Positions 58,428 to 64,000 of a stretch of 64,000 bases of DNA are shown piece after piece; position 1 is the first letter of the stretch; each line of letters begins with the position of its first letter. The notes beneath the pieces are model-generated. The model had not been told where the DNA came from, searched no databases, and was given only the letters and a program-made list of their open reading frames with translations. The translations under genes were made by a program, and so were the position numbers. Source of the DNA: Massilia timonae CCUG 45783 (lineage in GTDB: Bacteria; Pseudomonadota; Gammaproteobacteria; Burkholderiales; Burkholderiaceae_D); the NCBI RefSeq assembly GCF_000315425.1, contig NZ_JH992922.1, positions 1,419,925-1,483,924 on the forward strand, given 5' to 3'.

Positions 58428-58457
58428 TTGACTGTACGGACAAGCGCGTTCTATATT
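58428..58457 (+). promoter_or_regulatory. Promoter with overlapping palindromic operator for the TetR gene
   Basis: TTGACT (58428-58433) and TATATT (58452-58457) are 18 bp apart, 33 bp before the TetR ATG. TTGACTGTACGGACAA (58428-58443) is a 16-bp palindrome with 12 of 16 self-matching positions (TTGnCnGTACnGnCAA), centred on GTAC and covering the -35. This is the expected place for a TetR self-operator. Confidence 0.6.
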
Positions 58458-58489
58458 GATTGTTCCTTAGATAATTTCTGGGCGGGAAT

Positions 58490-59131
58490 ATGGACTGCCA
58501 AGTTGACAGCAAGCCGCGCTGGGAACGTCGCAAGGAAGCGCGTCCCAAAGAGCTCCTGGCTTCCGCGATCGAGCTGTTCGTCGAACGTGGTTTCGCCTCT
58601 ACCCGCCTGGAAGACGTGGCCCGCCGCGCGGGCGTGTCGAAGGGAACGCTCTACCTGTATTACGCCAACAAGGAAGACCTGTTCAAGGCGGTCGTCCGCC
58701 AGACCATCCTGCCGATGATCGACGATGCCGAGACCTCGGTGGCGGAGTTCGACGGCAATAGCGCCGAATTGCTGCGTCAAGTGATCCTGTCCTGGTGGGT
58801 GCGCATCGGCGCGACCAAGGCGTCCGGCATCAGCAAGCTGATCCTCGCCGAAGCCGATAATTTTCCCGAAATGGCGCGCTTCTACCAGGAAGAGGTCATG
58901 GCGCGCGGCATGCGCATGATTTCGAACATGCTCGAACGCGGCATCCGCCGCGGCGAATTCCGCGCGATCGACGTGTCGCAGACGGCGCAGGTACTGATCG
59001 CACCGCTGCTGATGCTCTCGACCTGGAAGCATACGATCGCCCCCTGCGATCGCTGTGACCTGCAGCCTGAGGCCTTCCTGGAAGCATTCCTCGACATCAC
59101 CCTGCACGGCCTGCTTCCCGCATCCAGGTAA
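58490..59131 (+). CDS. TetR/AcrR-family transcriptional regulator
   Basis: The 213-aa product has an N-terminal HTH (GFASTRLEDVARRAGVSKGT followed by LYLYYANKEDLF, about residues 34-65) and an all-helical ligand domain. The C-terminal part is of the AcrR-like C8 type and contains two cysteines in CDRCDLQPEA. In many proteobacteria such regulators control efflux systems. The nearest transport gene is tolC, 1.2 kb downstream, but two genes intervene and a direct link is not shown. It is probably autoregulated through the palindrome at 58428. Confidence 0.88.
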   Translation: MDCQVDSKPRWERRKEARPKELLASAIELFVERGFASTRLEDVARRAGVSKGTLYLYYANKEDLFKAVVRQTILPMIDDAETSVAEFDGNSAELLRQVILSWWVRIGATKASGISKLILAEADNFPEMARFYQEEVMARGMRMISNMLERGIRRGEFRAIDVSQTAQVLIAPLLMLSTWKHTIAPCDRCDLQPEAFLEAFLDITLHGLLPASR

Positions 59132-59292
59132 CTTGCCTATCACGCCAGGGACGGATTTCTGGCGTTCATCCCCTTCAAACTGCAGACTGTCGCAATTTTC
59201 CGCTGGCTCGGCCGTGCATCGTTAAGATGTGCGTCCAGAGGCCATTGAGCGATTAGAATATCGGATTATTTATTTTTCCACCGAGAATTGAA

Positions 59293-59946
59293 ATGAATAT
59301 CGAACAAGCCCGCTTCAACATGATCGAACAGCAAATCCGTCCGTGGAACGTCCTGGACGAAGATGTGCTGGCGCTGCTGCACGTGGTCAAGCGCGAACAA
59401 TTCGTGCCGAAGGCCTACGAGAACCTGGCGTTCGCGGATGTCGAGATTCCGTTGCCGGGCGGCGAGACGATGTTCAATCCGAAGGTCGAAGCGCGCATCG
59501 TGCAAGAGATCGCGGTGAAAAAACATGAGAACGTGCTCGAGATCGGCACCGGTTCCGGCTACATGGCCGCGCTGCTGGCGCACAAGGCGCGCCACGTGAC
59601 CACGGTCGAGATCCAGCCGGAGAGCGTGACCCTGGCCAGGGAAAACCTGGCCAAGGCCGGCGTCGGCAACGTCAGCGTGGAAGAAGGCAATGGCGCCCAG
59701 GGCTGGTCGACGGGCGCCGAATTCGACGTGATCGTGGTCTCGGGCGGCCTGCCGGTGCTGCCGGAAGCGCTGGTCAAGCAGCTGAAGGTGGGCGGCCGCA
59801 TGATCGCCATCCTGGGCGAGGCGCCGGCGATGAGCTGCCAGCTGATCACCCGCACCTCGGAAACGGCGCACGACGCGGTCAAGGTGTTTGAGACCGTGGC
59901 CAAGCCGCTGACCGGCGCCGAAGCGCCGTCGCGCTTCACCTTCTGA
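59293..59946 (+). CDS. pcm: Protein-L-isoaspartate O-methyltransferase-family protein
   Basis: The 217-aa product starts MNIEQARFNMIEQQIRPWNV and has the PCMT segments VPKAYENLAFADVEIPLPGG and VLEIGTGSGYMAALLAHKAR (SAM motif I). PIMT repairs isoaspartyl residues in damaged proteins. This subfamily, placed before rhodanese and tolC genes in betaproteobacteria, lacks the full substrate loop of E. coli Pcm, so its substrate is uncertain. It lies 9 bp upstream of the rhodanese gene. Confidence 0.87.
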   Translation: MNIEQARFNMIEQQIRPWNVLDEDVLALLHVVKREQFVPKAYENLAFADVEIPLPGGETMFNPKVEARIVQEIAVKKHENVLEIGTGSGYMAALLAHKARHVTTVEIQPESVTLARENLAKAGVGNVSVEEGNGAQGWSTGAEFDVIVVSGGLPVLPEALVKQLKVGGRMIAILGEAPAMSCQLITRTSETAHDAVKVFETVAKPLTGAEAPSRFTF

Positions 59947-59955
59947 GGGCGAGCG

Positions 59956-60279
59956 ATGCGACAGATTACCGCACCCGAGTTGGCCGCCTGGCTGGCCGAC
60001 CCGGCGCGCGAGCAGCCGCTGCTGCTCGACGTGCGCGAGGACTGGGAATTCGAGACCTGCAGGATCGCAGGCTCGACCCAGATCCCGATGCACCTGATTC
60101 CGGTCCGCGTGAGCGAGATCGACGACGACAGGGAAGTGGTGTGCATTTGCCACCACGGCGCGCGCAGCATGAACGTGGCCGCTTTCCTCGAGCGCAATGG
60201 ATTCAGTAACGTAACGAATTTAACGGGCGGGGTACACGCCTGGGCCGTACAGGTCGATCCGTCGATGCCGAAGTATTGA
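59956..60279 (+). CDS. Single-domain rhodanese
   Basis: The 107-aa protein has the rhodanese fold with the start LLLDVREDWEFETCRIAGST and the active-site loop CICHHGARSMNVA (catalytic Cys near residue 75). The end reads GFSNVTNLTGGVHAWA. It transfers sulfane sulfur, acceptor unknown. It sits between the pcm-like gene and tolC in a tight plus-strand series and is probably cotranscribed. Confidence 0.92.
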   Translation: MRQITAPELAAWLADPAREQPLLLDVREDWEFETCRIAGSTQIPMHLIPVRVSEIDDDREVVCICHHGARSMNVAAFLERNGFSNVTNLTGGVHAWAVQVDPSMPKY

Positions 60280-60316
60280 CCTGATCCTCAACTAGATGAC
60301 TCCTGTGGAGATAGCA

Positions 60317-61675
60317 ATGCAGAAACCCCTACTTGCCGTGCTGCTTGCCAGCGCGTGCTTCTCGCTTAACGCCCATGCTGCCGACCTGATCCAGGTGTAC
60401 CAGCAGGCGCTGGCCAACGATGCGACGTATGCGAGCGCGCGCGCCTCGCTGGCCGCCGGCCGCGAGCGGATCACCCAGGGGCGTGCGGGCTTGCTGCCGA
60501 CCGTGGGTCTCAGTGGTGGAATCAGCAAGAACGACAACGAGTTCGATCCATGGAATATCGGCCAGGTAGGCACCTTGCCGAACGGCCAGCCGGGCATCAT
60601 CGATTCGAGCGGCTCGAACCTGCGCACCAACGAATACACGCTGTCGCTGCAGCAGCCGTTGTACCGTTGGGATCGCTGGCAGACTTACCAGCAGAGCAAG
60701 CTGCAGCAGGCGATCGCCGAGGCGCAGTTCGCCCAGGCCCAGCAAGACCTGATCACACGCGTGGCCACGGCCTATTTCGACGTGCTGGCGGCGCAGGATG
60801 CGCTCGAGTCGACCCGCGCCCAGAAGGAAGCGACCACCGAACAGCTGGCGTCGGCCAAGCGCAACTTCGAGGTCGGCACCCAGACCATCACCGACACCCA
60901 CGAAGCGCAGGCCGCGTACGACCTGGTGCTGGCGCAGGAATTCGCCGCCGTCAACGAGCTGGACAACAGGCGCAACACGCTGCAGACGATCATCGGCACC
61001 GCGCCGGGCAACCTGGCCCCGCTCAAGCCGGGCGTGACGCTGGCGGTGCCGCAGCCGGCCTCGGTCGATCCCTGGGTGTCGTCGGCCGAGAACCAGAACT
61101 ACGGCGTGACCGTCGGCCAGCTGCAGGTCGAGATCGCCATGCGCGACATCTCGCGCAACCGCGCCGGCCACCTGCCGACCGTCGACCTGGTGGCGAGCTC
61201 GACCCGCCGCGACGTCAACGGCCGCACCGGCAGCTCGGGCGACACCAAGAACAATGCGATCGGCGTGCAGTGGAGCGTGCCGATCTTCAGCGGCTTCGCC
61301 GTCACCAGCCGCGTGCGCGAATCGATCGCCCTGGAAGACCGTGCCCGCAACGACCTGGAAGCGACCCGCCGCAACGCGGCGCTGCAGGCGCGCCAGTCCT
61401 TCCTGGGCGTGAACAGCGGCCTGGCCCAGGTCAAGGCGCTGGAAGCGGCGGAAGTGTCCAGCCAGTCGGCGCTGGAGTCGAACAAGCTGGGTTACCAGGT
61501 CGGCGTGCGCATCAATATCGATGTGCTGAACGCCCAGCGCCAGCTGTACCAGACCCGCACCGACCTGTCGCGCGCGCGCTATGACGTGATCATCAACGGC
61601 CTGCGCCTGAAGGCGGCGGCCGGATCGCTGCGCGAGGCGGACCTGGTGCCTGTGAACAGCCTGCTGGGAGAGTGA
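60317..61675 (+). CDS. tolC: TolC-family outer membrane channel
   Basis: TolC forms the trimeric exit duct for tripartite efflux pumps and type I secretion. The 452-aa product has a signal peptide ending NAHAAD and two OEP repeats. The first includes DLIQVYQQALANDATYASAR and PLYRWDRWQTYQQSKLQQA; the second includes VPIFSGFAVTSRVRESIALE and KLGYQVGVRINIDVLNAQRQ. An ATG at 60296 is also in frame, but GGAG at 60307-60310 favours 60317. No pump inner-membrane genes are adjacent, so it is probably shared by several systems. Confidence 0.94.
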   Translation: MQKPLLAVLLASACFSLNAHAADLIQVYQQALANDATYASARASLAAGRERITQGRAGLLPTVGLSGGISKNDNEFDPWNIGQVGTLPNGQPGIIDSSGSNLRTNEYTLSLQQPLYRWDRWQTYQQSKLQQAIAEAQFAQAQQDLITRVATAYFDVLAAQDALESTRAQKEATTEQLASAKRNFEVGTQTITDTHEAQAAYDLVLAQEFAAVNELDNRRNTLQTIIGTAPGNLAPLKPGVTLAVPQPASVDPWVSSAENQNYGVTVGQLQVEIAMRDISRNRAGHLPTVDLVASSTRRDVNGRTGSSGDTKNNAIGVQWSVPIFSGFAVTSRVRESIALEDRARNDLEATRRNAALQARQSFLGVNSGLAQVKALEAAEVSSQSALESNKLGYQVGVRINIDVLNAQRQLYQTRTDLSRARYDVIINGLRLKAAAGSLREADLVPVNSLLGE

Positions 61676-61713
61676 TCTTCGAGCCTGCGCCTTGGGGGCG
61701 CAGGTTTGAAAAG

Positions 61714-61749
61714 CCCGGGTGGCCAGCGTGCTGGCAACCCGGGTTTTTT
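61714..61749. terminator. Terminator between tolC and ribB
   Basis: A long hairpin (outer arms CCCGGGT / ACCCGGG, inner GCCAGC / GCTGGC) is followed by six T on the plus strand, with A-rich sequence on the other side. It can serve both convergent genes. Confidence 0.9.
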
Positions 61750-61760
61750 CATTTTTTAAA

Positions 61761-62408
61761 TTACAGCGCCCGTGCGCGGCGCCACTGGATCAGTTCGGCG
61801 ATGGTGAGGATCGGGAAGGCGCGCTCTTCGGCGAACTGCTCGATCTGCTCGCCGCGCATCATGGTGCCGTCCGGGTTCATCAGCTCGCACAGCACGGCGG
61901 CCGGCTGCAGGCCGGCCAGCCTGGCCAGGTCGACCGAGCCCTCGGTATGGCCGGCGCGCGCCAGCACGCCGCCCGGCGTCGCGCGCAGCGGGAACACGTG
62001 GCCGGGACGCACCAGATCGTCCGGCTGCGCATTGCGCGCGATCGCGGCCTGGATGGTGGAGACGCGGTCCGCGGCCGAGACGCCGGTGGTCACGCCATGG
62101 CGGGCTTCGATCGAGACCGTGAACGGGGTGCCGTAGCGGCTGCCGTTCTCCGGCGCCATCGGCGGCAGTTCGAGCGCGCGCACCTTCTCGTCGGACAGGC
62201 ACAGGCAGACGATGCCGCTGCATTCGCGGATCATCAGCGCCATGGATGCAACGCTCAGCTTTTCGGCGGCGACGATCAGGTCGGCCTCGTTCTCGCGGTC
62301 GAAGTCGTCGAGCAGGATGACGGGAATACCGGCGCGCATGGCGGCCAGGGCGGCGGCAATACGACCTTCGAGGTCATTGCTGTGAAGGGTGTAGGTAGGG
62401 ACTAACAT
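61761..62408 (-). CDS. ribB: 3,4-dihydroxy-2-butanone-4-phosphate synthase RibB
   Basis: RibB converts ribulose 5-phosphate to the four-carbon precursor of riboflavin. The 215-aa monofunctional product has the acidic metal site in [18 protein letters not shown], then SGIVCLCL, the family signature [19 protein letters not shown] and [10 protein letters not shown] near the middle; no GTP cyclohydrolase II domain is fused. GAGGAG lies 8 bp before the ATG. Expression should be controlled by the FMN riboswitch in its leader, which is the classic position for a stand-alone ribB. Confidence 0.97.
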   Translation of the reverse strand: MLVPTYTLHSNDLEGRIAAALAAMRAGIPVILLDDFDRENEADLIVAAEKLSVASMALMIRECSGIVCLCLSDEKVRALELPPMAPENGSRYGTPFTVSIEARHGVTTGVSAADRVSTIQAAIARNAQPDDLVRPGHVFPLRATPGGVLARAGHTEGSVDLARLAGLQPAAVLCELMNPDGTMMRGEQIEQFAEERAFPILTIAELIQWRRARAL

Positions 62409-62512
62409 GTGAAACGCTCCTCGCAGTGGTTGGCGAAAAACGCATCAGGGCAAAGCGAAACCGCGCACCTGTTCAGCCGCGAAGGCGCGGGTGACCAGGC
62501 GCATGACAGCGC

Positions 62513-62659
62513 ACATCTTCTTTCATCCGGACTATACCGTCGGCCCTGGCTTCTTACCAGGTCTGCTGACCCTGCTCAATGGGAGTTGAGCAGGCGCTCG
62601 CGGGCTCGACCCGTGAAGGTCATACCGCCGGTGGGGAATCGCACCCCGCCCCGAAGACG
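62513..62659 (-). ncRNA. FMN riboswitch (RFN element) of ribB
   Basis: Read on the minus strand, the conserved RFN blocks occur in order: GGGGCGGGGTGCGATTCCCC, ACCGGCGGTA, AGCCCGCGAGCG, GCAGACCTGGT, GGGCCGACGGTATAGTCCGG and ATGAAAGAAG. When FMN binds, ribB expression falls. A hairpin CCGCG/CGCGG (around 62476-62492) and a 19-codon leader frame (62445-62504) lie between aptamer and ATG and may belong to the expression platform. Confidence 0.97.
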
Positions 62660-62661
62660 TA

Positions 62662-62710
62662 ATTACATTGTGGTGCACTGCTCAGTGGCAGGCGGAGGTG
62701 ATTGTAGCAG
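62662..62710. repeat. ribB-leader direct repeat, copy 1
   Basis: The 49-bp segment next to the riboswitch contains ATTACATTGTG, TGCACTGCTCA and, on the minus strand, a TACAAT -10-like hexamer (62701-62706). It matches copy 2 at 63543-63590 in 43 of 49 aligned columns by hand count. Confidence 0.85.
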
Positions 62711-62971
62711 TGAAGAACTGACTCTGCTGAAGAGCGCTCAAAATTAAGAATGTGAGAGAAAGTGCGGTCGTGTTCTGCATGCGTGATCTAACTTCCGCGA
62801 TTTCTAGCGTTGGGAACCGTCGAATATCTGATCGTAAGCTGCGGAGAATCAGGACAAAACGCATTGTTCGTTGCCGTAAGTGAGAGTCAGAGCAATCGCT
62901 CTTGGATTCGAATTGTAAGAGTTATGTTGTCAGTGAAGAGCGCTATGGGGTCGAATAAATTTGAGTTACGT
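62711..62971. other. AT-rich stretch without a convincing gene
   Basis: Between repeat copy 1 and the end of the orphan minus-strand gene there are about 260 bp of clearly lower GC. An open frame on the plus strand (62810-63079) has no ribosome site and atypical composition and is not called. The phrase TGAAGAGCGCT occurs twice (near 62728 and 62935). Confidence 0.6.
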
Positions 62972-63502
62972 TTATTTTTTGCAATCTCCAAACCGGGCAT
63001 CTCCCAAGCTATAGTCTACATCGATCACTTGCACGAAAGTCTTTCCCGAGCCAGCAGGTTTTATACAGAATTCTCCTGAGTATCCATCCCTGCTTGATCC
63101 TTCACGTTTTGCTTGTAAATAGACAGAGTAAACCTTTAATAACTGAAGCGATTCGAGTGTGCGTTGCGTTGTCCCATTTGGACTTTCCCCAAAAGGAATG
63201 CAATGTTTAGGAAATATTTTTGGAAGTGCATTGTAGTCAGTTGCTCTAAAACTCCAAATGGAGTGCGGCAAACTATCATGATCTTCGCCACTTGGTAGTT
63301 CATTGATGAATAGTCCATAAAGTGGAAGGCCATTTCTGGTTTCAGAATTATTTGGAATCGAAAAGCAGGGGATTCCGTTCAGGTCCGTAATTCCAACAGT
63401 TCCTACTCGTGACAATGCTATCGATGAAGTATGAGTAAGAAACATCATAATAACTGCAATGCAACGTCCAACTCTAAAATGTAAGGATCTGCAGTTCGTC
63501 AT
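62972..63502 (-). CDS. Orphan exported protein of unknown function in an AT-rich insert
   Basis: The 176-aa frame from 63502 begins with a basic-hydrophobic stretch (VGRCIAVIMMFLTHTSSIA) that could be a signal peptide. The mature part reads VGTVGITDLNGIPCFSIPNN early, CIPFGESPNG in the middle and FCIKPAGSGKTFVQVIDVDY late, with four cysteines that may pair. The CFSIP...FC pattern reminds me of putative periplasmic type VI immunity proteins, but this is a weak resemblance and no toxin is adjacent. Codon usage and GC differ sharply from the rest of the window. The gene is bracketed by the two ribB-leader repeats. Confidence 0.5.
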   Translation of the reverse strand: MTNCRSLHFRVGRCIAVIMMFLTHTSSIALSRVGTVGITDLNGIPCFSIPNNSETRNGLPLYGLFINELPSGEDHDSLPHSIWSFRATDYNALPKIFPKHCIPFGESPNGTTQRTLESLQLLKVYSVYLQAKREGSSRDGYSGEFCIKPAGSGKTFVQVIDVDYSLGDARFGDCKK

Positions 63503-63542
63503 GGTTCTATCTTGGAAAATTGGCCTTGTTACTTGGATCGCT

Positions 63543-63590
63543 ATTACATTGTGATGCACTGCTCAACAGCAGGCGGAAGGATTGTAGCAG
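63543..63590. repeat. ribB-leader direct repeat, copy 2
   Basis: The 48-bp diverged copy of 62662-62710 differs by five transitions and one missing base. On the minus strand its TACAAT (63581-63586) would drive the orphan gene. Confidence 0.85.
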
Positions 63591-63889
63591 CGGTGTGCGG
63601 AATTTGCTGGAGGCGGTCGAATCCTGGCTGCTGCTCCGTCTGTCAATCTTGCCGCGTATCCCATTGCCAGATTGATTTGCCGTAAGAGGACTGAGTATCG
63701 GGAAATGTCTCTCCATGTGCGAACCAACGGCGCGAGTCCAGGTATGCTGGCGTAAAGTAGTTGTTTAGTTCCGTGCGATCATTTTCCTCGTCGTAGCTGG
63801 CCTTTGTTCCGTGCAAAGGCTATGCTCGACGACTTGATTGCTGGATTCAGCAGTCCCGGCATTCAATCGCACCAGGAGGAGTTGGCAGC
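63591..63889. other. Non-coding or remnant region upstream of the transposase gene
   Basis: About 300 bp without a gene I can support. A minus-strand frame at 63507-63716 overlaps the repeat and has no recognisable product. The left terminus of the IS481 element should lie in the last 100-150 bp, but without the right end its inverted repeat cannot be identified. Confidence 0.5.
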
Positions 63890-64000
63890 ATGAGTTCACG
63901 CATTCACCCGCAAGCCCGTACCACCCCGAAAATCCGACAGGAGATCAAGGATTCGGGCCTATCCGACCGACAGGCCGCGAAGGTTTTCAACATCAGCCGC
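63890..64000 (+). mobile_element. IS481-family transposase, 5' part (cut by window end)
   Basis: ATG at 63890 has AGGAGG 10 bp upstream and encodes MSSRIHPQARTTPKIRQEIK, then DSGLSDRQAAKVFNISR. This is the N-terminal helix-turn-helix start typical of IS481 transposases. Only 37 codons are in the window; the DDE domain and right end lie beyond. An insertion sequence here supports the view that the region upstream of ribB is a recent insertion zone. Confidence 0.8.

Noticed and set aside
58431..58443. A second possible LexA site (CTGTACGGACAAG)
   Set aside because: The second half-site is not ACAG at the required spacing; the sequence is better explained as a TetR-type palindrome.
59139..59168. 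Hairpin ACGCCAG / CTGGCGT after the TetR gene
   Set aside because: No T-run follows and the loop is long; too weak to call a terminator.
62810..63079. Plus-strand frame of 89 codons in the AT-rich insert
   Set aside because: It overlaps the better-supported minus-strand gene, and has no ribosome site and no recognisable features.
63507..63716. Minus-strand frame of 69 codons near the right edge
   Set aside because: It spans repeat copy 2 and overlaps the orphan gene start; no signal, domain or ribosome site.

Overview
The window is a high-GC chromosomal segment of a betaproteobacterium, most likely family Oxalobacteraceae (Massilia/Telluria/Duganella type). This rests on gene order and protein style: amgK-murU-pepP-ubiH facing lptD-surA-pdxA-rsmA, leuS-lptE-holA-proA, fur facing bamE-dapB, and a FMN-riboswitch-controlled ribB. 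No database search was possible, so the genus is inference. Most of the window is core genome. Accessory or AT-richer stretches lie near 49.3-50.6 kb and from 62.7 kb to the right edge.

Layout. 0-10 kb: a GAF/degenerate GGDEF/EAL protein, a NUDIX-mnmA pair, the three-gene proton-translocating transhydrogenase (pntAA-pntAB-pntB), and an electrophile-response unit (NemR-type repressor, OYE reductase, SDR) with two copies of one operator. 10-20 kb: cell-envelope genes, namely peptidoglycan recycling (amgK, murU), pepP and ubiH on the minus strand, and LPS/outer-membrane assembly (lptD, surA) with pdxA and rsmA on the plus strand. 20-28 kb: two paralogous lipoproteins, a HAD phosphatase, hrcA, a Fur-boxed enterobactin-type receptor next to fur, then bamE-dapB and a barstar-like protein. 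28-37 kb: leuS-lptE-holA-proA-hemJ, an inverted pair of REP hairpins, an rRNA methyltransferase and a Bcr/CflA pump. 37-43.4 kb: a signalling operon of HDOD-GAF-histidine kinase, REC-PAS-GGDEF-EAL and a 13-repeat Sel1 protein.

43.4-46.3 kb holds the most striking system. A canonical LexA box (CTGT-N8-ACAG) overlaps the -10 of a two-gene operon encoding a radical-SAM putative DNA modification/repair protein and a DUF4130-UdgX fusion. UdgX is a uracil-DNA glycosylase class known to trap DNA covalently. The operon looks like an SOS-induced DNA repair module whose chemistry is largely undescribed. Then follow a TraB/GumN protein, tRNA-Gly(CCC), a Tat-type aldo/keto reductase, a minus-strand pair resembling a peptidoglycan amidase effector with a periplasmic immunity protein, an aldo/keto reductase remnant, an aspartoacylase-family hydrolase, trmB, a LytS/LytR two-component pair, recQ and uppP.

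57.5-64 kb: an unknown membrane-anchored protein, a YkgJ-type cysteine-cluster protein facing a TetR regulator, the pcm-rhodanese-tolC cluster, and ribB behind its FMN riboswitch. Just upstream of ribB, an AT-rich segment with one orphan secreted protein is bracketed by two diverged copies of the roughly 49-bp sequence that adjoins the riboswitch. The window ends inside an IS481-type transposase gene.
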